Shown: positions 1-7,972, numbered from the stretch's first letter. The stretch is DNA of 64,000 bases from an uncultured Clostridia bacterium (GCA_934132895.1 CAKPAG010000006.1:1-64000), one strand, 5' to 3'. The notes: generated from the sequence alone by a model not told the origin. Made by a program: numbers and translations.

Positions 1-109
1 CTCTTAAGTTCACCCTTTTGCTATAGTTTCTAAGTAATTTTTGAAATTTCCACCCCAACTATTGACTTAGAACCAAATATTCTCCACTTACTATACATAT
101 TTAATTTTT
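1..109. other. left-edge stretch, no supported gene
   Basis: Downstream of the ibrB-like stop I see no complete gene. On the minus strand one frame reads NSWGGNFKNYLETIAKG and a stop, with a stop before it, which may be the relic tail of another coding region. No terminator hairpin is clear. Confidence 0.4.
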
Positions 110-673
110 TTATTTTCCTTCACTACATACATTACTTTCTATTATTGCAGCATTCGCTTTCATATCAAATTCTTCCCAAGATTTACTAAATACATGATTT
201 GCAAACATATCTTTAAGTCCTGTTATTTGTTTAAGTCTAACAATCTCATCATATTCCATGCCTAAATGTTTAGAAATTTCTTCATCAGACCAACCTCTTA
301 AAATTAAATCTCTTACTATATGTGACATATCAATAATTTGATGTGTTCCTCTTGCTCTATTATGTCTTATTGTACTTGCCATTCTATTTTCTAGATTTTT
401 ATCAATTGTTACTATAGGTATTTCACTTAAATGAAAATACTCTTTTGCACATCTATATCTATGGAAGCCATCTACAACTATATATTTATCATTTTCCTTA
501 TCATAATAGGTTACAATAGGTTGAGTATATCCATCTTCTTCTATAGAATGCTTTAAAAGTTGCATTTCAGGAGGTGCAACTTTATTCGGGTTATAATCAT
601 TTGCCACTACTTTATTTATATCTACCATTTTTACATTTAGTACTGGAAATTCTATTTTCTTTACTTCTTTCAT
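110..673 (-). CDS. ParB/Srx-fold protein, IbrB-like
   Basis: A 187-residue protein with an N-terminal ParB/sulfiredoxin-like domain (about residues 15-100). The core includes a GYTQPIV segment and the VVDGFHRYRCAKE motif, typical of ParB-like nucleotide-binding domains, followed by an HNRARGTH segment. The C-terminal half is helical and resembles a ParB helix-turn-helix linker. It ends the cassette; its ATG overlaps the stop of the upstream 132-residue gene by one base (TAATG), so the two are translationally coupled. Paired with the PAPS-reductase-like gene at 1084-2370 it matches the IbrA/IbrB pairing known from E. coli and from phages and plasmids. The domain is clear; the role (transcriptional co-regulator or DNA modification/defence partner) is inference. 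Confidence 0.8.
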   Translation of the reverse strand: MKEVKKIEFPVLNVKMVDINKVVANDYNPNKVAPPEMQLLKHSIEEDGYTQPIVTYYDKENDKYIVVDGFHRYRCAKEYFHLSEIPIVTIDKNLENRMASTIRHNRARGTHQIIDMSHIVRDLILRGWSDEEISKHLGMEYDEIVRLKQITGLKDMFANHVFSKSWEEFDMKANAAIIESNVCSEGK

Positions 674-1065
674 TAAACTCTACAACCTTCTTTACTTCCA
701 CCAATAACCACAAAATTTTTGTATGTACTTTCATCATATATTTGAAAATCTAACTTTTTGTAAGTATCTAAATATACTTTAGGTACAACACTTGTTTGTA
801 TATTTACATCTTTTTTTACGCATTTTAGCAATCTTTCTAATTGTTCATCTTTTAAAGAATATACATTTTTCATAGTATTTTCTACCATTGAAAGAAAAGC
901 AACTGGTTTTTCTTCTTCTAGCAAAACATACCATTCTTTATTGGGGTCATCATAAACTCTATCGTTAATTTTATTTTGAACAAGTCTTGAACCAAAAAAT
1001 TTCCCCATATAGTTATAGAAATTATCTGATTTGTTATTCATTTTCAAAACCATATTTTTCCTCAT
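673..1065 (-). CDS. small protein, possible GNAT-like fold, in IbrAB cassette
   Basis: About 131 residues. I chose the ATG at 1065 over a TTG two codons upstream because AAGGAG lies 9 nt before it. The pattern of a central VAFLSM strand followed by a YLDTYKKLDFQIYDES segment resembles the last strands and motif B of GNAT acetyltransferases, but no clear acetyl-CoA P-loop (Q/RxxGxG/A) is visible, so catalytic activity is doubtful. It lies 18 nt after ibrA and overlaps the ibrB-like start by one base, so the three genes form one transcript. Function unknown; the GNAT relation is a weak pattern match. Confidence 0.6.
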   Translation of the reverse strand: MRKNMVLKMNNKSDNFYNYMGKFFGSRLVQNKINDRVYDDPNKEWYVLLEEEKPVAFLSMVENTMKNVYSLKDEQLERLLKCVKKDVNIQTSVVPKVYLDTYKKLDFQIYDESTYKNFVVIGGSKEGCRV

Positions 1066-1083
1066 CTTCAACTTCTCCTTTTT

Positions 1084-2370
1084 TTAATTTGCTTCAGTCA
1101 TTTGCTTTTGTAAAAATTTATCATCAGTTACTGTAGTAGAATTTAACAAATTATCCCATTTATGAATAAGTCTTTTTAATTCTTTTTCATCTGATTTAGT
1201 AGGTGCAAAAGATAATCTTTTTAAATAAAAGTCATTTTTTTCTATTGCTCGTGCTATTCTACGCCAAGATATGGCTTTTTTTTGATTTTCAAGTTTTATC
1301 TCTGCTGTTTCTGGTATTTCATCTATTTGAGTTCCATATTTATTTCTATACCAAATCATAAATTTTTTTATTTTTCTATAATAATGAATCATTAAATCTT
1401 TGTTATATATACCTATACTTTCAAGTAAAAAAATTGTATATTCTTGCCAACTCATAAATTTAGGCTTACACGTTCTAATATTTCCAAGTGCCGTTGTTTT
1501 ACAATATATATTTCCAAAGTTTACACCATTTACTCTATTTAAAACTTTTGTCCACGTTTCATACTCCAAAGCTTTAAACTGGTTAAGTCCGTTTTTTTGG
1601 TCATCCCCATATGGTTGGCATAGTCTTTGTTGATATATACTTAGTCCATTTTTATACATTAATTCATATATTTCATTAAACATAAAATCAAATTTACTAA
1701 CTGTTCCCCATATATCATCTGCAGAAAAATCATATATTGGATAAAAATTAAAAACATCTAAATATTTATCATGCATTTTTATTTTGGTAGTCCATTGATA
1801 TCCTTTAAATGTTATTTTTTTATCTTGCACTGCTATGGTATTAAAACGATTTAAACTTTCATCAGTTCTTATTCCAACACCACATGCCACTAATCCTCCG
1901 TATTTTTCTTGATACCATTTAGGAAACTGAATCATAAATTCTTCAAATTCTTCACCAGGTACAAAAAAATCAAATGGACAGTTATTTATATTTATACTAT
2001 CTTTTGGTAAATCTCTTACCCATAGGTCCTTTGATTCTTCTTCCCAACATATCCATTTAGGTTGGAGTACTGAGATTGCATTTCTTAGTGCTATAGGAAG
2101 AGCAATATGATAAAAATCTCTTACTTGTGGTAATTTTTTTAATTCCTCAATATGTTCTACTGTTCTTTTATATTGTGCTTCCAAGTCAATGAATAATACA
2201 TCAAATTTTTTATTCATCTCTTTTCCAACCATATTAGCAAGCTGTATCATAACAGAACTATCTTTTCCGCCACTCACACTAAAATATACATTATCAAAGT
2301 TTGCAAAGATAATTCTTAAACGTTCAATAGCTGCATCTAAAACATTTTTTTCTAAATACTTCTTTGACAT
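1084..2370 (-). CDS. PAPS reductase/ATP-PPase family protein, IbrA-like
   Basis: A 428-residue protein with a PP-loop signature SGGKDSSVM about 35 residues from the start, as in phosphoadenosine-phosphosulfate reductases, DndC and IbrA. The C-terminal half resembles the DUF3440 region of IbrA-type proteins. The open frame extends 72 codons further upstream, but that part overlaps the promoter and inverted repeat; the ATG at 2370 has a good AGAGGAAG ribosome site 6 nt before it and begins MSKKYLEKNV. It is the first gene of a three-gene cassette with a GNAT-like and a ParB-like gene. A PP-loop enzyme usually adenylates or transfers sulfur to its substrate; the substrate here is unknown. Confidence 0.82.
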   Translation of the reverse strand: MSKKYLEKNVLDAAIERLRIIFANFDNVYFSVSGGKDSSVMIQLANMVGKEMNKKFDVLFIDLEAQYKRTVEHIEELKKLPQVRDFYHIALPIALRNAISVLQPKWICWEEESKDLWVRDLPKDSININNCPFDFFVPGEEFEEFMIQFPKWYQEKYGGLVACGVGIRTDESLNRFNTIAVQDKKITFKGYQWTTKIKMHDKYLDVFNFYPIYDFSADDIWGTVSKFDFMFNEIYELMYKNGLSIYQQRLCQPYGDDQKNGLNQFKALEYETWTKVLNRVNGVNFGNIYCKTTALGNIRTCKPKFMSWQEYTIFLLESIGIYNKDLMIHYYRKIKKFMIWYRNKYGTQIDEIPETAEIKLENQKKAISWRRIARAIEKNDFYLKRLSFAPTKSDEKELKRLIHKWDNLLNSTTVTDDKFLQKQMTEAN

Positions 2371-2392
2371 ATATAACTTCCTCTTTATATCT

Positions 2393-2463
2393 AAATTGGA
2401 AAATTTTACCAATTTAAAATTAATTATATCATGTTTTTTTACAAAAATAAAGTTTTTTCGACA
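2393..2463 (-). promoter_or_regulatory. ibr cassette promoter with inverted repeat and TGTCGAA box
   Basis: On the minus strand a TATAAT (2423-2428) has only a weak -35 (TTTATT, 17 nt upstream). A TGTCGAA motif, identical to the Spo0A box core, lies 5 nt before that -35 (2457-2463). Just downstream of the -10 is a 23-bp inverted repeat, AAATTGG-9 nt-CCAATTT (2393-2415), positioned like an operator or a 5' UTR hairpin. Motifs are read directly; the regulators are inferred. Confidence 0.55.
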
Positions 2464-2490
2464 TGCAATTTTATATTTTATTTTTATATG

Positions 2491-2523
2491 AGAAAAAAAG
2501 TGCTGTAAAAATTTCACAGCACT
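2491..2523 (-). terminator. intrinsic terminator after the 83-aa gene
   Basis: Perfect 8-bp stem AGTGCTGT/ACAGCACT with a 9-nt loop, followed on the minus strand by a CTTTTTTT tract. It separates the orphan gene at 2537 from the ibr cassette. Confidence 0.85.
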
Positions 2524-2536
2524 TAAAATATATAAT

Positions 2537-2788
2537 TTAAGCAATTGGCATATTGTACTCCATATTTTCAGTATAAAGCTTTGCAATATTTTTAAAAAAT
2601 GTTATACCTGTTATTTCTGCAGTACGTACTCGAACATTTTGTCCATTAAGTTCAACATACCCCCTTGCTCGTATTTTTTCACCATCATCAATTAAGCTTT
2701 TGGCTTTTGTTACATCTTTAATTTCATCCATTCCGTTTTCAAAGAAGTCAAGTTTAAAATCTTTCTTTCTTCTCTTTACATTTTGCAT
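2537..2788 (-). CDS. hypothetical 83-residue protein
   Basis: I do not recognise this protein. It starts at ATG 2788, with GGAGG 9 nt upstream and a consensus sigma-A promoter 38 nt upstream. The 22-codon longer reading frame runs over that promoter, so it is rejected. The N-terminus is basic (MQNVKRRKKDFKLD); the middle reads KAKSLIDDGEKIRARGYVE, and the rest looks like a small beta-rich domain (LNGQNVRVRTAEITGITFF). No signal peptide, membrane segment or metal motif is visible. It has its own promoter and terminator, so it is monocistronic. Confidence 0.7.
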   Translation of the reverse strand: MQNVKRRKKDFKLDFFENGMDEIKDVTKAKSLIDDGEKIRARGYVELNGQNVRVRTAEITGITFFKNIAKLYTENMEYNMPIA

Positions 2789-2825
2789 AAATTTATGCCT
2801 CCTTAAAAAATAATATGTATTTATA

Positions 2826-2854
2826 ATTATACTATTTATTACTATTAAAGTCAA
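2826..2854 (-). promoter_or_regulatory. sigma-A promoter of the 83-aa gene
   Basis: TTGACT (2849-2854), 17 nt, TATAAT (2826-2831) on the minus strand, 38 nt before the start codon. Confidence 0.85.
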
Positions 2855-2883
2855 TACTTTTTATGTAAATTCATTTTATTCAA

Positions 2884-4410
2884 TTACATTCCAGTAAATG
2901 GCAATTCTTCAGAATATACCACATTATCATTTCCGATTGTTAAATTTATAACTTCTCCCATTTTTGTAATTTCAGCTTTAAAAGTATTACTATTTAACAC
3001 ATAATATTTACTTGACTTAATCTCCTTAATATAATATTTTCCATATTCTAAGTCCTTTGATGTAGCAACACCATTTTTATCTGTAGTTATAGTATCTACC
3101 AATTCGTTATTTTCATTATATATGTTAAAAACTGTATCACATAATGGTGTATTTTTCTTTAAACCAGAGAGTTTATTATCTTCATTACTTAACTTTAATA
3201 TTTTTATATTTCCTTTTATTTTATCATTAGATATAGAAATAGTATTTTCTTTTTCCATTTTAACTTTTATATTATATGCATTTTCTTCTTTTGAAATATA
3301 ATAGCCTTTAGAAGCTTCTATTTCTTTTAGTTCTAATTCTTCTGATTTAAAAATTTTTAAATCTTTTGAAATATCTAAGTTTATCTCACCATTTTCATCT
3401 GTTACATATTCTCCTAAAAGTCTACCTGTTGATTTCAAACTTATACTAAATTTGGTATTTGGAAGCCTAATAGCATTATCATCTTTATCTACTTTTATAA
3501 TCTTTAAATACGTTGGAATATATTTTAATTCATTATCCATTTTAATAATATTTGTTTTTAAAGGTCTTAAAGCAAGTGCTGTATTTTGCTTTGATGAGTC
3601 TAAAGATGCACCAAACATAACAGAATTTTCTTTTACTAATGTATCAAATTCTAGACTAAATTTTATATTTTCTAATACTTTATTTCTTTTTATTAATATT
3701 TTTACCTCTTTTTGATTTGTAATTTTATCTATTTTGTTATTATTTAAATCTGTAATAATAGCCTCTAATGAATTTTTCCTTAAAACTATTTCTTTTACAT
3801 TTTCGTTATACTCTAATTTTATTTTTTTGCTATAATATTCCTCGTCTTTATCATCTATTTTAAATTCTTTTGATACCTCTACTATATTTACTGTATTTGG
3901 TAAAATCTCAGTGTTTATACCTTTTTCATATATGTTTCTTATTGCATTTGCAACTTTTATTCCCTCCTGATTTAATGCCTCAATTTTTCCAAAATCTAAA
4001 TTGCTAACATAACACCAAGCTGCAAACTGAGTTGCAAACTTTGCTTCATCTTCTGTACTTAAACCTAACTCACTTGGACTTTTATATGGATAGCCATTAA
4101 GTATTATGTTATTAAGCGTCTTATCTTGTAGCTTTTCATTTACATTTACATCATACTCTCCTTTTTCTGCGCCATCCATTCCAAGATTTATACAATATGC
4201 AGGATATCTAACCCCTTCATTATCTAAATAGTAATAGTCAAAAAAACGTTGCGAAATACCATTATATTTTATATATCTATTCTCATTTTTATTATATTTT
4301 ATTCTATGCGTACCTAAATCAATATTTGTATTATCATACGCTGCAAATATTTTGCTCATTGTAACTATTATTAATAACAAAAAAGCAATTATTTTATTTT
4401 TCTTTATCAT
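2884..4410 (-). CDS. thioester (TQXA) and Cna-B domain surface protein ending in LPFTGM
   Basis: About 508 residues. ATG 4410 follows an AAAGGGGG ribosome site and overlaps the sortase stop by one base; a 12-codon longer frame is rejected. A signal peptide is visible at residues 1-22 (KNKIIAFLLLIIVTMSKIFA). The next 150 residues resemble a thioester/TQXA adhesin domain, including YCINLG and a TQFAAWCYVSN segment. Two Cna-B/SpaA-type isopeptide domains follow (TYLKIIKVDKDDNAI..., GNIKILKLSNEDNKL...), each ending in a GYY or KYY strand. The C-terminus is ELPFTGM and then a stop, so the LPXTG-like sorting motif has no membrane anchor or basic tail after it. It is co-transcribed with a class D-like sortase and is probably its substrate or a pilus-type subunit. 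Confidence 0.82.
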   Translation of the reverse strand: MIKKNKIIAFLLLIIVTMSKIFAAYDNTNIDLGTHRIKYNKNENRYIKYNGISQRFFDYYYLDNEGVRYPAYCINLGMDGAEKGEYDVNVNEKLQDKTLNNIILNGYPYKSPSELGLSTEDEAKFATQFAAWCYVSNLDFGKIEALNQEGIKVANAIRNIYEKGINTEILPNTVNIVEVSKEFKIDDKDEEYYSKKIKLEYNENVKEIVLRKNSLEAIITDLNNNKIDKITNQKEVKILIKRNKVLENIKFSLEFDTLVKENSVMFGASLDSSKQNTALALRPLKTNIIKMDNELKYIPTYLKIIKVDKDDNAIRLPNTKFSISLKSTGRLLGEYVTDENGEINLDISKDLKIFKSEELELKEIEASKGYYISKEENAYNIKVKMEKENTISISNDKIKGNIKILKLSNEDNKLSGLKKNTPLCDTVFNIYNENNELVDTITTDKNGVATSKDLEYGKYYIKEIKSSKYYVLNSNTFKAEITKMGEVINLTIGNDNVVYSEELPFTGM

Positions 4411-5051
4411 TAATTTTCCCCCTTTATTTCTACAGCTCTTAAGCATAATCTTTTGTTTTTATCATTATTTATAGTGCAAGTTATACAAGTAATAACGTTT
4501 TCATTAGTTTCTTCTAAAACTGAAAAATCATTACTTGCTACTTCAAAAATTTCTTTAACTGCATATTTTCTTTGAGCCCCATTAAAACTATATATAATCT
4601 TATCTCCAGTCTTTAGGGTATGCAAATTTTTAAACAGATCTGAAGTATATACAGAATAATTATGTGCTGCCAAACAAACATTTCCATTAAAGTCTGCTGA
4701 AAATGTAAAATGTCCTACATTATTTTTTAATGTATCTTGGTCAACGCCTTCATGTATTTCTTCATTATACATATTAATGCTTGGAATTGTTATATACTTA
4801 TTACTTTTATTATAATTATTTGAAGTAGAGTTACTAACACTTTCCACATCATTTACATATGCTTCTTTATAGTTTAAATTTTTTTCTTTAGTATCTTCGA
4901 TTTTACTTATCTTTAAGTCTTTTTCTTTTACATTAGGATTTAATTTTAAGATTAAAAATATTGAAAGTAACAATATTAAATAGAAAATAATACCTAGAAT
5001 TAATACTTTTGAATTTAATGTTATTTTTTTAAGATTTATACTTTTTCTCAT
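4410..5051 (-). CDS. class D-like sortase
   Basis: A 213-residue membrane-anchored transpeptidase. Residues 14-37 form an N-terminal membrane helix; the catalytic domain covers about 85-210. The catalytic triad is visible: His in LAAHNYS, Cys in ITCITCT and Arg in KRLCLRAVEI. Sortases cleave an LPXTG-like signal and join the protein to the cell wall or to another subunit. The gene precedes the LPFTGM protein with a one-base stop/start overlap (TAATG), typical of a dedicated sortase-substrate pair. A consensus promoter lies about 110 nt upstream. Class D rather than A or B is judged from size and the ITCIT context. Confidence 0.88.
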   Translation of the reverse strand: MRKSINLKKITLNSKVLILGIIFYLILLLSIFLILKLNPNVKEKDLKISKIEDTKEKNLNYKEAYVNDVESVSNSTSNNYNKSNKYITIPSINMYNEEIHEGVDQDTLKNNVGHFTFSADFNGNVCLAAHNYSVYTSDLFKNLHTLKTGDKIIYSFNGAQRKYAVKEIFEVASNDFSVLEETNENVITCITCTINNDKNKRLCLRAVEIKGEN

Positions 5052-5163
5052 ATTGATATGATTTTTAAATTTATATTTATATATTACATGATAAAAAAAT
5101 ATATATATTTAAATATTTGAATTAAAAACTTATATGAATTAAAGTTTGAAACAATACACCTAT

Positions 5164-5218
5164 ATTATATATTTGCAGTATCTGAAAGTCAAGAAAAATC
5201 GGTCGTAAAATTTCGACA
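5164..5218 (-). promoter_or_regulatory. sortase operon promoter with upstream TGTCGAA box
   Basis: TTGACT (5187-5192), 17 nt, TATAAT (5164-5169) on the minus strand. A perfect TGTCGAA (5212-5218), the Spo0A box core, lies 19 nt upstream of the -35. Promoter is confident; Spo0A control is inferred. Confidence 0.8.
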
Positions 5219-5255
5219 AAAAAAGAGAAAACAATTTACATATTTGTCTTCTCTT
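5216..5255 (-). terminator. terminator after DUF3006 gene
   Basis: Minus-strand stem AAGAGAAGACAA / TTGTTTTCTCTT (one G-U pair) with about a 9-nt loop, followed by TTTTTTTG. It ends the MBL-DUF3006 operon. Confidence 0.85.
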
Positions 5256-5267
5256 AATTTACTCTTA

Positions 5268-5495
5268 TCAAAGCCAAAGGTCCTTAGTTAAATCATCTAT
5301 TTCCATTTTTCTTTTTTGGGTTTCATCTATGTCTAAAACATATTTTTTTCCATCAAATTCTAATACGTCCCCTTCTTTAACATCTTTAGGCAAATCCTTT
5401 TTTAATATGTTTACAAATTTAAGCTCTGAAGTTTCACATACTGCAAACTCCTCCTCAAATCTATCTATTATATACTGTACCTTATTATTTTCCAT
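5268..5495 (-). CDS. DUF3006 domain protein
   Basis: A 75-residue protein with the DUF3006 pattern: N-terminal IDRFEEEFAVCE, a central LPKDVKEGDVLEFDG segment and a C-terminal acidic helix. DUF3006 proteins are commonly encoded next to ComEC/Rec2-type metallo-beta-lactamases; here the start overlaps the end of such a gene by 11 nt, which implies translational coupling. GGAGG is 14 nt before the ATG, further than usual, in line with coupling. The molecular role is not known. Confidence 0.8.
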   Translation of the reverse strand: MENNKVQYIIDRFEEEFAVCETSELKFVNILKKDLPKDVKEGDVLEFDGKKYVLDIDETQKRKMEIDDLTKDLWL

Positions 5496-6444
5496 AATTA
5501 TATGAGCCCTCCTTTACATTAAACGAGATATTTTCTCCATCAGTATTAATTACAACAGTTCCACTTTCATCAGTCCTATACACTGGTATATTGTTTTCTT
5601 TAAGCTTTTTCATTGTTTGTTTAGATGGATGTGAATAATCATTATTCTTACCACAAGATATAACAACAGCTTCTGGCGATACTCTATTTAAAAAAGTGTC
5701 TGAAGTAGAAGTTTTTGAGCCGTGATGTCCAAGTTTTAAAACATCTGCTTTAACATCATATCCTTTTGCTAAAATTTGATTTTCAGATAGTTCTTCTGCA
5801 TCTCCCATAAACAAAAAAGACCTATTTTTATATGTTAGTTTTATTACTATAGAATAATCATTTGCCTCTTTATACTCTGATGAGTTAGGTGCTAACACTT
5901 TAAAAGTAGCATCTCCAAACTCAAATTCTTCTCCTGAATTTGGTGCATATAATTTTTTATTCTTACTCTTAACAGCTTTAGCAAAGTTTTCAAATGTTTT
6001 AGTAGAAGATTTTTGTTTTGGAAACAGTATCTTGTCTATTTGAAAAGTTGAAATAACTTTATCCATTCCTCCAATATGGTCTTCATGTGCATGTGTACCA
6101 ATAACATAATCAAATTTTTTTACTCCTTGCTCTTTTATATAATTTACAAGCATATCCTCAGTATCATTTTTTCCAGCATCTATTAACATTGCATGTTCAC
6201 CAGTTGTTATTAAAATAGCATCTGCCTGACCAACATCAATATATCTAATTACAAGTGCTGGTTCTACTGTACTTGATACTATAGATTTTTCATTTTCACT
6301 TTCGTTAAGTATACTCTCTTGAACATTCTCATTATTTTCTTCTTTATTTGCAAATTCTGTAAAATAGCTTGTAAGTACACCAGCTACCACAACAACTAAG
6401 AAAAAAATAATTTTTAACAATTTTTCTTTGGACTTTTTCTTCAT
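5485..6444 (-). CDS. ComEC/Rec2-related MBL-fold hydrolase, membrane-anchored
   Basis: A 319-residue protein with an N-terminal signal-anchor (residues about 11-29, IIFFLVVVVAGVLTSYF) and an extracellular metallo-beta-lactamase domain. Metal ligands are visible in GTHAHEDHIGGMD (HxHxDH), MGDAEE and GHHGSKTSTSD. This matches the competence-like MBL family (ComEC C-terminal domain homologues), thought to act as hydrolases or nucleases outside the membrane. GGAGG lies 8 nt before the ATG. It forms an operon with DUF3006. There is no ComEC channel domain, so it is not a full ComEC. Confidence 0.87.
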   Translation of the reverse strand: MKKKSKEKLLKIIFFLVVVVAGVLTSYFTEFANKEENNENVQESILNESENEKSIVSSTVEPALVIRYIDVGQADAILITTGEHAMLIDAGKNDTEDMLVNYIKEQGVKKFDYVIGTHAHEDHIGGMDKVISTFQIDKILFPKQKSSTKTFENFAKAVKSKNKKLYAPNSGEEFEFGDATFKVLAPNSSEYKEANDYSIVIKLTYKNRSFLFMGDAEELSENQILAKGYDVKADVLKLGHHGSKTSTSDTFLNRVSPEAVVISCGKNNDYSHPSKQTMKKLKENNIPVYRTDESGTVVINTDGENISFNVKEGSYNYGK

Positions 6445-6471
6445 CTTCGCTGCCTCCTAATTATATATATG

Positions 6472-6500
6472 AGTATAATTTAGTAAATTTAATTTGTCAA
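6472..6500 (-). promoter_or_regulatory. sigma-A promoter of the MBL-DUF3006 operon
   Basis: TTGACA (6495-6500), 17 nt, TATACT (6472-6477), minus strand. A TTGACGAA motif on the plus strand at 6521-6528, close to the Spo0A consensus, lies about 20 nt upstream but also forms part of the 6S RNA trailer. Confidence 0.8.
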
Positions 6501-6526
6501 GAAAATTTACCACTTATTTTTTGACG

Positions 6527-6699
6527 AAAAAAAAGATAGATTGACAGTAAATGATAAAACCCTTTTTGTAAAGGTGGGTATCTTGTTATAACTATTAGGA
6601 TCCTCAAAACTTTTAGTAAGAGTATTCAACACAAGCTACACTATTCCTGATTCCCGTATCATATCTTGTAGATTTTCATATAATCTGTCTTAATCTATC
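6527..6699 (-). ncRNA. ssrS: 6S RNA (ssrS-like)
   Basis: A roughly 170-nt transcript closed by a long stem: 5' GATAGATT-AA-GACAG pairs with 3' CTGTC-AATCTATC, followed at once by eight U residues. It has its own promoter exactly one helix turn upstream. The 3' half carries CCCACCTTTACAAAAAGGGT, a small hairpin that resembles the conserved 3' side of the 6S central bubble (compare the E. coli CACCTT...AAGGGTT). Closing stem, open middle and 3' hairpin fit 6S RNA, which mimics an open promoter and sequesters sigma-A RNA polymerase. It sits between spoIIIAH and the MBL operon. Identification is by pattern; a covariance search was not possible. Confidence 0.78.
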
Positions 6700-6706
6700 T
6701 ATTTAT

Positions 6707-6735
6707 ATTTTAACATTAATTTTTTTGTATGTAAA
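6707..6735 (-). promoter_or_regulatory. promoter of 6S RNA
   Basis: TTTACA (6730-6735), 17 nt, TAAAAT (6707-6712) on the minus strand. It predicts a start at about 6699, the first base of the closing stem. Confidence 0.75.
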
Positions 6736-6848
6736 GCAATTTTAGAAAAAACTTTATTAAAATTTATACAAGTATTACTTTAATTTAATTATACTTATTT
6801 ATTACAAAAAAATATCAAGTTATCGCCCACTTTTATCTTAATATTTTC

Positions 6849-7406
6849 TTACTTTTTACAAGTTATACTAATCTTATTTCCGTTTACACCTATCTGATCA
6901 ACTATAATTTGTTGAATTTGAGCTATTTGTTCGTCTTTTAAATCTTCTTCTGATTTTACTACAACATTTAAGTTATCATTACTTGTAGGAATAATAACTA
7001 TATCTTTTATTCCCTTAGATTTTATTACATTTTCTACCATATTAATTAAATTTTTTTCTGTTATTAATTCATTTAACTTTTTTTGGTATTCATTTACTTG
7101 CTCTGCAGATGTATTCTGATTAGCAATTATACTAGAATAATTTTCGCTAAGTTCCGAATACATATTATCTCTGTCATATTTAAAAACTGCAATGTCACTA
7201 TCTTCCTTACTTTCTTTAATTTTAGCATCTTCTTCTGAATATATACTAACATTATCATATGTAAAACTATCTTTCCCATTTACATATACTGTTTGCCCAA
7301 GATTTTTTTCTCTTTCCGGATTATATTTATAATTAATATATCCTGCAAGCGAAACCATAAGTCCAACTGATATCAATGCTAACGTACTTCTTTTTACTAC
7401 TGTCAT
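6849..7406 (-). CDS. spoIIIAH: stage III sporulation protein AH
   Basis: A 185-residue protein with one N-terminal membrane helix (residues 8-25), an acidic linker and a C-terminal SpoIIIAH/YscJ-like domain ending in DQIGVNGNKISITCKK. SpoIIIAH sits in the mother-cell membrane around the forespore and binds SpoIIQ, forming the channel that supports the engulfed forespore. It is the last gene of the eight-gene spoIIIA operon, 5 nt after spoIIIAG, with a GAGGTG ribosome site. Confidence 0.92.
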   Translation of the reverse strand: MTVVKRSTLALISVGLMVSLAGYINYKYNPEREKNLGQTVYVNGKDSFTYDNVSIYSEEDAKIKESKEDSDIAVFKYDRDNMYSELSENYSSIIANQNTSAEQVNEYQKKLNELITEKNLINMVENVIKSKGIKDIVIIPTSNDNLNVVVKSEEDLKDEQIAQIQQIIVDQIGVNGNKISITCKK

Positions 7407-7411
7407 TTAAC

Positions 7412-7972
7412 TTACACCTCTTTTTCAAAAACTTGTATTTTATATGCTGGTACATTTGTAAGGCTCGAAACTGCTGTAGCTATTTTTGACCTCATATCTA
7501 CTGTTGATGCTCCTTTAGCCACTATTATTGCCCCCTCAATTTTAGGCATTTCAGTGCTTTCTATAATAGCTGTTTTTTTATTACCATCTTCATTATACGC
7601 CACTGTTTTTTCTGTTGTTTTACTTTCACCTTTTTGTTCTTCCTTTGTGTTATATATGGCACTTTGTTTTGTATCTTGTGAATAAGTTATAACAACAGAC
7701 ACATCACTTATACCAGAAATTTGGGATAAAACATTTGCAAGTTTGGTTTCCAAGTCACTTTTTTTACTTGAATTTTCATTCTCACTAGTATTATTTATAT
7801 TCTCTTTATTACTTGTACTATTACTTACATTTTTACTTTCAGTAGTATTACTTTTAAAAATATACTTACTTGCAAGTAATATCACAACAAGTAGTATCAC
7901 AAGTAAAACAATATTTTCTATTTTTCTATCTTTAGATTTAGCTATATTTTTTAAGGTTTCTAAATAATTCAT
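7412..7972 (-). CDS. spoIIIAG: stage III sporulation protein AG
   Basis: About 186 residues from ATG 7972 (AAGGGGGAAG site); a 13-codon upstream extension overlapping spoIIIAF is rejected. A single membrane helix at about residues 20-37 is followed by a low-complexity Asn/Ser linker and the ring-forming domain (LSQISGISDVSVVITY... TKEEQKGESK... IIVAKGASTVDMRSKIATA). In B. subtilis SpoIIIAG forms a large ring in the forespore channel. Order and spacing in the operon agree. Confidence 0.93.
   Translation of the reverse strand: MNYLETLKNIAKSKDRKIENIVLLVILLVVILLASKYIFKSNTTESKNVSNSTSNKENINNTSENENSSKKSDLETKLANVLSQISGISDVSVVITYSQDTKQSAIYNTKEEQKGESKTTEKTVAYNEDGNKKTAIIESTEMPKIEGAIIVAKGASTVDMRSKIATAVSSLTNVPAYKIQVFEKEV

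Noticed and set aside
1084..2586. 500-residue form of the IbrA-like protein
   Set aside because: The first 72 codons cover the inverted repeat, promoter and ribosome site; the ATG at 2370 is well supported.
2537..2854. 105-residue form of the orphan gene
   Set aside because: Its extra N-terminus overlaps a perfect sigma-A promoter.
6521..6528. TTGACGAA at 6521 and the like motif at 12041 as Spo0A boxes
   Set aside because: They deviate from TGTCGAA, and the first is part of the 6S RNA trailer; only perfect matches were counted.
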